Shown here: positions 49,820 through 58,601 of the stretch, piece by piece
How the letters are laid out: each line of letters starts with the position of its first letter
Position numbering within the stretch: the first letter of the stretch is position 1
Assembly: GCF_012932965.1 (NCBI RefSeq)
Contig: NZ_JABBXH010000003.1
Coordinates: 310,001-374,000, forward strand
Direction: 5' to 3'
Length of the DNA: 64,000 bases
DNA from: Thalassotalea algicola
GTDB lineage: Bacteria > Pseudomonadota > Gammaproteobacteria > Enterobacterales > Alteromonadaceae
Notes under the pieces: model-generated
The model's database searches: none
Seen by the model: only the letters and a program-made list of their open reading frames with translations
Told to the model about the DNA's origin: nothing
Position numbers and translations under genes: made by a program

Positions 49820-51181
49820 TTAAATTGCTTCTAGTGCCTGACTTAATTTTTTCACGCCGATTACTTCCATACCTTCAATAGGCGTTTTCGGGACGTTGTT
49901 AAAAGGCACTATCGCGCGCTTAAAACCATGTTTAGCTGCTTCGTTTATGCGCTCTTGTCCACTTGGTACCGGACGAATTTCACCAGATAGGCCTACTTCA
50001 CCAAATACCACTAAATCTTGAGGTAATGCCCGATCTCGAAAGCTTGATACTAAAGCCAGGAGCAGTGCTAAATCGACGCTGGTTTCTGCCACTTTCACTC
50101 CGCCTACGACATTAACAAAAACATCTTGGTCATTCATTTGTAAGCCGCCATGTCGATGTAATATTGCCAGCAACATGGAAAGACGATTTTGCTCAGCTCC
50201 TACGGCGACACGTCTGGGGTTGCCAAGTGCAGAATGATCAACTAGCGCTTGAATTTCCACGAGCAAAGGTCGTGTACCTTCCCAAAGTACCATTACCACG
50301 CTACCCGGCGTTTGCTCTTCGCCTCTGTTGAGAAATATAGCAGATGGGTTTTTAACTTCTTTTAGCCCTGTACCTGTCATGCCAAAGACCCCAAGTTCAT
50401 TAACGGCACCAAAACGGTTTTTGTGTCCTCGAAGGGTGCGATATCTAGAATCGGTAGAGCCTTCGAGCATAATTGAGCAATCAATACAGTGTTCTAAGAC
50501 TTTAGGCCCTGCCAAACTGCCGTCTTTAGTCACATGGCCAACAAGAATCATCGCGACATGGTGTTGTTTGGCAAATCGGGTAAGAAACGCGGCACTTTCT
50601 CTTACTTGAGATACACTGCCTGGGGCTGATTGAATATCGCCCATGTGCATAACTTGGATAGAGTCGATGACCATTATTTTTGGTTGTTCGCGTTCAGCAA
50701 TATGACAAATATTTTCAACGCTTGTTTCCGACAGCAGCTTAAGTTTGTCGGTAGCTAAGCCTAATCGCTTTGCCCGCATTGCTACTTGCTGCAGCGATTC
50801 TTCACCCGTGATATACAAGGTAGACATTTGGCTAGCCAAATGACACATGGTTTGTAACAGTAGCGTACTTTTTCCGGCGCCAGGTTCGCCACCAATTAAT
50901 ATGGCGCTGCCAGGTACAATCCCGCCACCCAATACGCGATCAAATTCTACAAATCCAGAAGAAAAGCGTGGTAGCTCGGTTAAATCAATGTTATCTAACG
51001 TTTGAACTTGCGCATCAATGGTACCTGCAAACCCTGAAAAGCTGCCGCCTCGACCTGCTGCTTTGGCTTGGCGAAATTCAGAAATAGTATTCCAAGCTTT
51101 GCATTCTGTGCACTGACCTAACCAACGTGTAAAGTCAGCTCCACACTCGGTGCATACATAAGAAGTTTTGTTCTTAGCCAT
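49820..51181 (-). CDS. radA: DNA repair protein RadA (Sms)
   Basis: This 453-residue RecA-like helicase acts in branch migration of recombination intermediates. A four-Cys zinc finger lies at residues 10-27 (CTECGADF...CTEC), Walker A at 98-105 (GEPGAGKS), the RadA-specific KNRFG motif near residue 255, and a C-terminal Lon-like domain (about 290-453). The radA-PilZ-serB neighbourhood matches that of Vibrio and Shewanella. Confidence 0.98.
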   Translation of the reverse strand: MAKNKTSYVCTECGADFTRWLGQCTECKAWNTISEFRQAKAAGRGGSFSGFAGTIDAQVQTLDNIDLTELPRFSSGFVEFDRVLGGGIVPGSAILIGGEPGAGKSTLLLQTMCHLASQMSTLYITGEESLQQVAMRAKRLGLATDKLKLLSETSVENICHIAEREQPKIMVIDSIQVMHMGDIQSAPGSVSQVRESAAFLTRFAKQHHVAMILVGHVTKDGSLAGPKVLEHCIDCSIMLEGSTDSRYRTLRGHKNRFGAVNELGVFGMTGTGLKEVKNPSAIFLNRGEEQTPGSVVMVLWEGTRPLLVEIQALVDHSALGNPRRVAVGAEQNRLSMLLAILHRHGGLQMNDQDVFVNVVGGVKVAETSVDLALLLALVSSFRDRALPQDLVVFGEVGLSGEIRPVPSGQERINEAAKHGFKRAIVPFNNVPKTPIEGMEVIGVKKLSQALEAI

Positions 51182-51346
51182 AGTTGTCCTTTAAGGGCAT
51201 AGATATTGCTTTTATTTTGATAGTGTTTAAAAATTGGCACCAGATATATTTTATTGAAAACTGGTTTGATTTATTCTGTAGTGAATTAAACTTCATTAAT
51301 TAAACAACCATTTTTGTATTGCCATTGTAATGATAAATGAGCGTAA

Positions 51347-53797
51347 ATGACCAAAGATTTTTCTCAATATAGTAGCATCATTGAGCGCTTTAGAGGGCAG
51401 GTGAATCAAAGCGAGTTTGAAGCTAACTTCACGCACGCAACTAAAAGCATCGCAAAGACTGAACGTTTCTTATTAAAAATGGAAATAAAACGTTTGGCGC
51501 AACCGTGTACGCGTTTAATTGATTTGCGAGGTCATGTTGATGGTGAGTGTAAAGCATATGAGCATGATAAACGTACCCACTTTTTAGATGATATTGCGAT
51601 AAAAGTTTATCAAGACAATGTTTCAGCTTATGGAAGTTATACCTTTGGAGTTTATGAGGCGGTAAATAATACCGAAAACAATTTTCGAGTAATTTACCAA
51701 CGAGAAAAGTCAGGTGATCTTGCACCTGCAATAACTAAACAAAACAAGCCCAAAGTTTTTGAAAAATTACAGTATCCGGCTAAGTTTTATCAGTTTGGAA
51801 ATTACGCGGATCGTAAAGAAGAGCGAATGAATTTCGCTATTCCTATTTTAATTACCTTAACCAATGACATTACTATCGAGGCAACGAGCTCAGATATTAG
51901 TGTTCACGGCTGCCGCTTTAAATTTAATGAGCCTCAAAAGATTGCCGTTGATGATGTTATACAAATCGAATTTACTGGATTGACTCAAGATTTTCAGTTT
52001 GGCCAGCAATCAATATTTGAATATCAGGTTAAAAACTTAGAGCATGAAGACAACATCCAATTTATTGGTGTTCAGCGCCTTTTAGATAAGCCTAAAGATG
52101 GCTTCAAGCAATTTCTTGCAGGTTATATTCAGGGGAATAAGCGCCGATATAAGATTAATTTAGACAATACTATTGCTGCTCTTCAAGCACGTAGTTTGGA
52201 GCAATTTACCTTACCTAAATCGAATGAATTGCCAATTTTTATGGAGGCAAGTGCAGGTGAATATGCACCTCGCTATGCGCTTACTTCGAATAATAATCAA
52301 AGTACGTATCAATATTGGCAAGACGAACTTAAACACAATACATTGCATTGCTTGGTCAGTAGCAGTCGTGTTGAGCGGCTGTTAAGGGCGGCAAAACTCG
52401 GTCGCTCGTTAACGGTCTATAGTTTCATTCACCAAAGTAAAGGTAAGTCGTATTTTTATACGGCTGATGAAAAACAATTAAGCCAAGATAAAGGCTTTAT
52501 GAATCAGTTTATTGGTTTTGCTGCATCGAAGCCTTCATTTGCTGTAACACTATTAACTATTTTGTCACTAGATAAGGCAAAGGCTTATTCGCCATTGACG
52601 TTGGCCAATACTTTGCCGAAAAAAGATGAGTATCTTAATTTACCGCCCTCTGAAGATATTGAACAACGTTTATCACGCACTCCTTATGTTGTTGTCGCGC
52701 TTGATATTACCGATGAGCAAATTCGACAAGAATATGCTCAACTGAGCTTTGAAGATATTCAAACGAGTAAATTAAAGTCATTTGGACATATACGACTCAC
52801 GTCACCTCCTGTTGTTGATGAGCTTGGCATTAACTACCGTAATCAACGAATTGAGCCAAGATTTGTATATAAAACGCCTGTCGAAGTTGAAGCAGACGGC
52901 GTGAACTGGATAGGAAAGTCGCAAGATTTTTCGGTGTCTGGATTAAAAGTTCATTTAGAAAAGTCAGCGGTGCTAACTAAAGGGGAAATTGTTAATGTCA
53001 GCTTCCCTAATCTGCAAAAAATAACTTCAAGCTTTGAATTAAAGTCGCTGCCATATGAAGTCATGCGTATTAATAAGAAAAAAAATATTCTTAATTTACG
53101 GGTGCATGTTGAAAAGCATCAACATATTGGTAGGGCATTTTTTAAAGTGCTCATTGAAAAGAACAAAGACAAGCTAACAAAAGATGAATATGCGGATATG
53201 AATCCTGGTTTGTCTAAGGCGTTGCGCTCTATTTATGCGCATACATTGAATGTTCCATCTTTGTTTATTCAAACCAGTGGAAGCCGTTATAAAATTGAGT
53301 CGATAGGTAGCAGCAGTAATCAACTGCCATTGCTAAATCAAATGAAAGCCTTAAGTGATCGACCCAATCATTACAACTTATATCCGTTGTTGAATAATCA
53401 ACAAGCGATTAGCTTGATGAGCAATACGCTGAAGAAATTACAATCAGGTGATGCACCTATTACTGATACTTTGTATATATCGATTAAACATGAATCGGAG
53501 CTTATCGATAGTGCGGTCACAACTAAGTTGGCGAGTGAATTAAAAACCACAAAACTTCGTAAGATGTTTATTGATAAAGCACTTAACAACGGACGCTTTT
53601 ATTGCATTCTAGTGAAGCTTTCTCGTACAGACGAACCCGACATGGAACATTTAAACCCAGAATTAAGTTACATCGGGTCTTATGCGATTCACCGAGGCAA
53701 ACAAATTGAACAAGAAATATGGAGTGTCGCCGGTGTAATACAGTGTTTTGATATTACGCAAGAAGTGATACTACGCCATCAACTACTGCTTCAATAA
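51347..53797 (+). CDS. Large protein with two PilZ (c-di-GMP-binding) domains, PlzC-like
   Basis: This 816-residue cytoplasmic protein has two PilZ domains, both with complete ligand motifs: RKEER (about 156-160) with DISVHG (about 183-188), and RIEPR (about 502-506) with DFSVSG (about 527-532). The N-terminal 140 residues, the middle part (about 290-490) and the C-terminal 200 residues match nothing I recognise and have no membrane segment. V. cholerae PlzC (VC2344) lies in the same radA-serB setting, so I infer orthology. The role is probably in c-di-GMP control of motility or surface growth, but the output is unknown. Confidence 0.88.
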   Translation: MTKDFSQYSSIIERFRGQVNQSEFEANFTHATKSIAKTERFLLKMEIKRLAQPCTRLIDLRGHVDGECKAYEHDKRTHFLDDIAIKVYQDNVSAYGSYTFGVYEAVNNTENNFRVIYQREKSGDLAPAITKQNKPKVFEKLQYPAKFYQFGNYADRKEERMNFAIPILITLTNDITIEATSSDISVHGCRFKFNEPQKIAVDDVIQIEFTGLTQDFQFGQQSIFEYQVKNLEHEDNIQFIGVQRLLDKPKDGFKQFLAGYIQGNKRRYKINLDNTIAALQARSLEQFTLPKSNELPIFMEASAGEYAPRYALTSNNNQSTYQYWQDELKHNTLHCLVSSSRVERLLRAAKLGRSLTVYSFIHQSKGKSYFYTADEKQLSQDKGFMNQFIGFAASKPSFAVTLLTILSLDKAKAYSPLTLANTLPKKDEYLNLPPSEDIEQRLSRTPYVVVALDITDEQIRQEYAQLSFEDIQTSKLKSFGHIRLTSPPVVDELGINYRNQRIEPRFVYKTPVEVEADGVNWIGKSQDFSVSGLKVHLEKSAVLTKGEIVNVSFPNLQKITSSFELKSLPYEVMRINKKKNILNLRVHVEKHQHIGRAFFKVLIEKNKDKLTKDEYADMNPGLSKALRSIYAHTLNVPSLFIQTSGSRYKIESIGSSSNQLPLLNQMKALSDRPNHYNLYPLLNNQQAISLMSNTLKKLQSGDAPITDTLYISIKHESELIDSAVTTKLASELKTTKLRKMFIDKALNNGRFYCILVKLSRTDEPDMEHLNPELSYIGSYAIHRGKQIEQEIWSVAGVIQCFDITQEVILRHQLLLQ

Positions 53798-53818
53798 GCG
53801 TAAATTGATGGCGATTAC

Positions 53819-53855
53819 TGGCTAGCAAACCTGATTCATTTGGTTAAGCTAGCCA
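53819..53855. repeat. Inverted repeat between the PilZ gene and serB
   Basis: TGGCTAGC (53819-53826) and GCTAGCCA (53848-53855) form a stem, with an inner AACC/GGTT pair (53828-53831 with 53842-53845). The right arm lies in the last codons of serB. No T-run follows on either strand, so it is not a typical terminator, but it lies where two convergent transcripts meet. Confidence 0.65.
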
Positions 53856-54848
53856 ATGCAACATGCAATCTAAGCCCGAATGACTAATACTTGAATCTGC
53901 TTGCGCCAAAACTAATGGTTTAGCTTTATAAGCAACGCCAAGATCTGACGCTGACATCATCACTAAATCATTAGCTCCATCGCCCATTGCGACCATTTGG
54001 CCAGCCTCAATGTCGTATTCCTTAGCGAGTTTTCCTAGCGTTTGTGCTTTAACATTAGCATCAACAACATCACCTAGTACCTTACCGGTGAGCTTTCCAT
54101 CAATGATTTCTAAAGTATTTGCAACGGCAGCATCTAGCCCTAATATATTTTTTAAGTGATCGGCGAAATAGGTAAAGCCCCCAGACGCGATTGCAACTTT
54201 CCAACCATGCTGTTTCAGTACGTCGATTAATGGCAATAAACCTGGCATTAATGGTATGTCATTAGCCACTTCAGCTAAGATAGATTCAGAGGCACCTTCT
54301 AATGTAGCCACGCGCTGATGCAAGCTTTGAGCAAAGTCGAGTTTGCCTTGCATAGCCAATTCGGTCACTTCTGCTACTTGCTCGCCGACACCTGCTAATT
54401 TTGCAATTTCATCGATACATTCTATTTCAATTGTCGTCGAGTCCATATCCATAACTAATAACCCAGGCTTGGCAAGCGTTGGCGCATTTTCGACAATTGC
54501 AGCTTCTATATTATTCGCTAATGTAAAAGTCACTAATTTTTCACGGGCTTGAGCAATATCTTCGCAAGCTATTGAAAACCTTATACTGGCTTGGTTGTTT
54601 CGAGATACTTGCTTTAAAAGTGTTACTGGCGTAATTCCACATTGAGTAGTTAGCTCGGTAAATTGTGCTATAGAAGTATCTGAGAAAATAATAAGTTCTA
54701 GCGAGTTATTGGCTTCATCGCCAGCAGAAATTATCCATGCTTGAGCATTTTGTAATAAGGTTGCAGGTAACTCAGGAGAGAATTCTTTAATAACTTCGGC
54801 CCATGTTTGGCTGGTGTTTGTTGGTAATGAAAGAGGGCTGTTATTCAT
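53844..54848 (-). CDS. serB: Phosphoserine phosphatase SerB
   Basis: This 334-residue HAD-family enzyme performs the last step of serine synthesis. The catalytic motif DMDST has nucleophile D134 and acid D136. Motif II lies in IASGGFTYF, and the metal-binding GDGANDLVM near residue 290. An N-terminal ACT-like domain (about 35-125) makes it longer than the core enzyme, as in E. coli SerB. It is divergent from ytjB. Confidence 0.97.
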   Translation of the reverse strand: MNNSPLSLPTNTSQTWAEVIKEFSPELPATLLQNAQAWIISAGDEANNSLELIIFSDTSIAQFTELTTQCGITPVTLLKQVSRNNQASIRFSIACEDIAQAREKLVTFTLANNIEAAIVENAPTLAKPGLLVMDMDSTTIEIECIDEIAKLAGVGEQVAEVTELAMQGKLDFAQSLHQRVATLEGASESILAEVANDIPLMPGLLPLIDVLKQHGWKVAIASGGFTYFADHLKNILGLDAAVANTLEIIDGKLTGKVLGDVVDANVKAQTLGKLAKEYDIEAGQMVAMGDGANDLVMMSASDLGVAYKAKPLVLAQADSSISHSGLDCMLHWLA

Positions 54849-54955
54849 TGTTACAGAATTTCCTATCAGTAATTGTCTAGTTAATGATTTTCAAAACACA
54901 TCTAAAGCACTATAGTGATAGTAGATGGAAGTTTTTTAGCAGTTACGTGTTGCTT

Positions 54956-55564
54956 ATGTCGCAAACAGATTTGCCTTTATACCCTAAAATATCGTCGATA
55001 TATAATAAAATTCTGCAATTAGCTATAGCAATTGTGTTGATCATCGTATTATTGAATTTAATTATTGATAGCTATAGCCGTCAGTCCTCACTTATAGAGC
55101 GTCAACAGCAAGTTTATGGGGATGATTACATTAATCAGGCTGCTCGCTCGACTTTAGTTATATTAGCTAAACGCAATAAAGCATTATTAAAAGAACATAT
55201 AACACAATTAGCTGTCCCGGAATTTATTGAGCAAGCCATACTTTATGATGAAACCGGCCAAACTATTGCGCAATCAGGTCTCGAACAGTCGGTTAATCAA
55301 ATTTACGGTATCGGTGAACATTTACCCGATAAAAGCGGTAATAGACAGCCGTTTGTTATCGAGTTAAGAACCGATAAGTTATACGGATATTTGCGCTTAA
55401 CGCTAATGAATAATCAACGACATGAAGATCTGAAATTAGCCAATGAAAACAACCAGGAACTTACTCGATTAATGTTATTAATGGCTGGGCTCGTTGGTTT
55501 TTTACTTACTCGTGGTTTGAGTCGTTTTAGTCGCCAAGGCTACCGAGTTAATTCAAAAAGTTGA
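54956..55564 (+). CDS. ytjB: YtjB (Smp/AhpA)-family membrane protein
   Basis: This protein of 202 residues has an N-terminal membrane helix (about residues 17-40), a periplasmic domain with AARSTLVILAKRNKALL and a second helix near 175-192, like E. coli YtjB (Smp), which is divergent from serB in the same way. I chose the ATG at 54956. An in-frame ATG at 54884 would leave only 35 bases to serB for two promoters and add 24 residues not typical of the family. The function is not known. It overlaps the convergent tatD gene by 25 bases. Confidence 0.85.
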   Translation: MSQTDLPLYPKISSIYNKILQLAIAIVLIIVLLNLIIDSYSRQSSLIERQQQVYGDDYINQAARSTLVILAKRNKALLKEHITQLAVPEFIEQAILYDETGQTIAQSGLEQSVNQIYGIGEHLPDKSGNRQPFVIELRTDKLYGYLRLTLMNNQRHEDLKLANENNQELTRLMLLMAGLVGFLLTRGLSRFSRQGYRVNSKS

Positions 55565-56331
55565 TTGATATTTTCTTCCATTTGCATTGCTAGCTGCTCT
55601 GCAGATTCTTCTCTTATCGCTAATAAATGTTCAAAGACGTTGATAATGCGCTTGGGGTGATTGGGGTGACCTTGATAACCTGCCAACGGCATTGATGGCG
55701 CATCTGTTTCTAGCACGAGACAGTCGATTGGTAGTTTTTTGACTGTTTTAATTGTTTTTTCTGCCCTAGGATAGGTGATTGTGCCGCCAATCCCAAGTTT
55801 GAACCCTAAATCTAAATAGTGTTTTGCTTGCTGGTAACTTCCTGAAAACGCGTGAATAATCCCTCCACTTTTTAATTTCGCTTCTTTGAGACATTTGACC
55901 GTTTCTGGATGCGAACGCCGGTGATGAACAATAACTGGTAATTGGTGTTTATTTGCCAACATTAGCTGAAGTTCAAATATTTCGATTTGCTTTGTTAAGT
56001 TTTGTTTTTCCTTGGCTATTGTGCCGTCAATACCCGCTTCGCCGAGTGCGATTAATTCGCTTTTGTGTGTTGATAGCAGTTCATCGAGTAAATTGATTGA
56101 ATCAATGCTGATATCATCTAAATACCAAGGGTGAATGCCTAAGCATGGATAAATTGAAATATCACTTTTGACAGAGGTTAGCGCTAGCACTTTAGTCCAA
56201 TTTTGTGGCCCGACGCTAGGTACTATAATTCGTTTGATATTATTCCGTAAGCATTCAGCGAGTACAACGTCAATGTTACTGGAAAGTTCTTGAAAGTCTA
56301 AATGGCAATGGCTATCTGTGAAGGTATGCAT
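55540..56331 (-). CDS. TatD-family metal-dependent hydrolase (DNase)
   Basis: This 263-residue TIM-barrel amidohydrolase has metal ligands in the N-terminal DSHCHLDF (H8, H10), the Glu in GEAGID, His in VIVHHRR, His in GIIHAFSG and the Asp in LETDAPSMP. TatD-type enzymes act as 3'-5' exonucleases or deoxyribonucleases in DNA repair and turnover. I chose the ATG at 56331 (MHTFTDSHCH); an ATG at 56406 adds 25 residues not found in the family. It might be YjjV rather than TatD. The last 25 bases overlap ytjB on the other strand. Confidence 0.93.
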   Translation of the reverse strand: MHTFTDSHCHLDFQELSSNIDVVLAECLRNNIKRIIVPSVGPQNWTKVLALTSVKSDISIYPCLGIHPWYLDDISIDSINLLDELLSTHKSELIALGEAGIDGTIAKEKQNLTKQIEIFELQLMLANKHQLPVIVHHRRSHPETVKCLKEAKLKSGGIIHAFSGSYQQAKHYLDLGFKLGIGGTITYPRAEKTIKTVKKLPIDCLVLETDAPSMPLAGYQGHPNHPKRIINVFEHLLAIREESAEQLAMQMEENINQLFELTR

Positions 56332-56680
56332 ATTAAATATGTAAGCAAAATCATAATCAGTGTACTCAAAGTGTGGTGAAGCCGTCAATTTTAGCGAAAA
56401 ACACATTATTGATAAGGCATCTAATGTAGACTTATTATGGGCTGCTTAAAAAATATTTTCTAAAACAAGCTTTAAAAAAAATTGTATCTAAATATACCAA
56501 ACAGCTTTGAACTCAATCTATTTCAAATTAATAATTTAAAAACTCTCCTGTCGAACTTATTTACATTAATAGTTATAAAGAGTGACCATAAATGCATAAT
56601 CGCTTGTTTTATATGGGTTTATGGTTTTGGAGTGATTATTGCTTTATTGGTGATTAACTCCATTAAAAAGGAATTACATA
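56332..56680. other. AT-rich intergenic region upstream of the PEP-CTERM-like gene
   Basis: About 350 bases lie between two divergent genes. The stretch is strongly AT-rich and holds A- and T-runs but no clear promoter pair or hairpin. A 94-codon frame from 56482 runs out of frame into the next gene and has no ribosome site, so I do not call it. Confidence 0.5.
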
Positions 56681-57358
56681 ATGAAATTATTAAAAACCTT
56701 GCTAGCTTTTGTTCCTATTGTATTTGCTGCTTCAGTGTCGGCAACTATTATTACCTTGGATTTTGAAGGGATAGGTATTGGCGCTGACATAAACGACTTT
56801 TACAACGGTGGCACCGATTCGTTAGGCAATTCAGGTATTGATTATGGTATCTCATTCGCAGATGCAATCGCATGTTTAGATTCAGACGCTGGTGGTAACT
56901 GTAATTCTGCTAATGAACCTAGTCCAGAAACAGGGATGATTTTTCTCAATAATGATTCTGCTATTTTAAATTTGTCGTCGGGATTTGATACCGGCTTTTC
57001 TTTCTTTTATTCAAGTAACAGTTCAGCTGCGACAGTATCAGTTTGGAGTGAAGAAGGAGCTACAGGTACGCTGTTAGGTTCTATTGACTTTGGTAATAAC
57101 CTTGGTAACTGTAGTGGCGATCCAAATGGGAATTATTGTAATTGGGATATTGGTTCAGTAGCGTTTTCAGGTACAGCGAAGTCTATCGACTTTGGTGGAA
57201 CGGCAAATTTTATTATCTATGATGATGTTACTTTTGGTTCGGTAGATCCAACTTCAAGTAACTCTGTGCCAACCCCAACAACTATTGCGCTTTTTTCAAT
57301 CGCTTTATTTGGTTTAGCTTATAGAAATCAAAAAAGCTTAAATAGAACTGGTGCATAG
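56681..57358 (+). CDS. Exported protein with PEP-CTERM-like sorting signal
   Basis: This 225-residue protein has a signal peptide at residues 1-21 (VSA), a beta-rich body with FEGIGIGADINDFYNGG, a usual pattern of PEP-CTERM beta-sandwich proteins, and four cysteines. The C-terminus has the tripartite sorting tail: VPTPTTIALF, a hydrophobic helix (IALFGLAY) and a basic end (RNQK). Thr replaces Glu of the classic VPEP. Such proteins are processed by exosortase and linked to exopolysaccharide or biofilm. No exosortase gene is in the window. AAGGA upstream of the ATG gives good support for the start. Confidence 0.85.
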   Translation: MKLLKTLLAFVPIVFAASVSATIITLDFEGIGIGADINDFYNGGTDSLGNSGIDYGISFADAIACLDSDAGGNCNSANEPSPETGMIFLNNDSAILNLSSGFDTGFSFFYSSNSSAATVSVWSEEGATGTLLGSIDFGNNLGNCSGDPNGNYCNWDIGSVAFSGTAKSIDFGGTANFIIYDDVTFGSVDPTSSNSVPTPTTIALFSIALFGLAYRNQKSLNRTGA

Positions 57359-57379
57359 ATAAATATACATCTGTGCTAT

Positions 57380-57427
57380 AAAAGCTCTTATCTTGGACAT
57401 GTGAACACGCAGGATAAGAGCTTTTTT
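57380..57427. terminator. Bidirectional terminator between the PEP-CTERM-like and HDOD genes
   Basis: AAAAGCTCTTATC (57380-57392) pairs with GATAAGAGCTTTT (57413-57425), giving a 13-base perfect stem with a 20-base loop, followed by a T-run. T-rich ends on both strands suit two convergent genes. Confidence 0.88.
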
Positions 57428-57461
57428 CTTTCTTAATGCCTGTTAAAGCTAACCTTTTTCT

Positions 57462-58583
57462 CTACATTCTTAACTTATCTGCACGAGCTTGCAGTTTTTC
57501 TAACACTGACTCTAGCTTAAACTTATCAATAAAGGCGGGAGATAAATCTCGCTCTCTAATTAATGCGTCGGCAATATATATGGCATGTGCAACACCAAAA
57601 GGCTTTTTAATCAGCTTTTCCGGCTGGTGATGTAATACAACTGCTTCAATAATTGGGTAAGGGAACCCCCACATATGCAATAAATAGCCACCAAGATGCG
57701 CGTGGTCGGTAGCAAATATTTTTTGCTCAAGCAAAATATTGTCACTGCTATTAAAGCGATTTTGTATAAATTTTTTAGTTTGCTCAGCATTAATTTCAAA
57801 TAATACGAGCTTTCCAATGTCATGTAACAAGCCCGCTAGTAGTGCATTTTGTTTAAGTTCTGGTTTCACAATAGATGCTGCCAATCTTGCGGTGCCTAGA
57901 CTGTGCATTTGTTCTTTTTCTATTGAAAAATCGGGAATATTAGGCTCGTAAGCAAATAATTCCGCAGTCATGACAATACAACATAAGGTGTCTACGCCCA
58001 TTTTGGTAATGGCGTCAGTAATGCTACTTAAAGCTTTACCTTTTGACATGGCAGAGCTATTTACAAATTGCAATACTTTAGCGACTAGTGCCGGATCACG
58101 ACTAATGATTTCCGCAATTTTCTCAGAGTCTGTTGATTCTTGTTTTAAGAGCGCATTAAGTTGCATGTAAACTTTAGGTGGACTAGGTAACGCTTTAACT
58201 TCGTTAACCGCTTTGACAATTACTTTTTTAGTAATGGCATGGTTATTCGGAATAATTGATTCCAATAACTCTACAAGACAGGCAGGGCGAATAGGACTAA
58301 CAAGCTGTGAATGAGCACCATCAATTTCTTGTTCTTCACCATTGTCAGTAACAACAATTCTAATCGCTAGTGGAATAAGCGTTGTTATTTCCTCTAGAAA
58401 TGCTGAGATACTAGTCTCTGATAGCTGTGAATTTACAACAACAACATCGTATTTTTCATTGCCAACAAGCTCTACAGCTAAGCTGGCAGTATCAACCATA
58501 CTAAGTTGATGACTGCCACGGCTAAATATTTTCTTGAGTGTAGCCTGATCGGTACTATTGGCACCGACAAGTAATAACTTCAT
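57462..58583 (-). CDS. HDOD-domain signalling protein with degenerate receiver domain
   Basis: Residues 1-115 have receiver-domain character (KLLLVGANS...YDVVVVNSQLS), but the position of the phospho-acceptor Asp is N51, so phosphorylation is unlikely. Residues about 125-330 form an HDOD domain (LPSPPKVYMQLNALL, ISRDPALVAKVLQFVNS) that keeps HDIGK and a later HH pair. The C-terminus is basic. HDOD proteins act in signalling, motility or stress by unclear means. It begins 18 bases after argS, so it is probably read from the same transcript. Confidence 0.88.
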   Translation of the reverse strand: MKLLLVGANSTDQATLKKIFSRGSHQLSMVDTASLAVELVGNEKYDVVVVNSQLSETSISAFLEEITTLIPLAIRIVVTDNGEEQEIDGAHSQLVSPIRPACLVELLESIIPNNHAITKKVIVKAVNEVKALPSPPKVYMQLNALLKQESTDSEKIAEIISRDPALVAKVLQFVNSSAMSKGKALSSITDAITKMGVDTLCCIVMTAELFAYEPNIPDFSIEKEQMHSLGTARLAASIVKPELKQNALLAGLLHDIGKLVLFEINAEQTKKFIQNRFNSSDNILLEQKIFATDHAHLGGYLLHMWGFPYPIIEAVVLHHQPEKLIKKPFGVAHAIYIADALIRERDLSPAFIDKFKLESVLEKLQARADKLRM

Positions 58584-58601
58584 TGAAATAAAACCTCTAG
58601 C

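Noticed and set aside
56482..56766. 94-codon hydrophobic frame upstream of the PEP-CTERM-like gene
   Set aside because: It runs out of frame into a well-supported gene, lies in AT-rich DNA and lacks a ribosome site.
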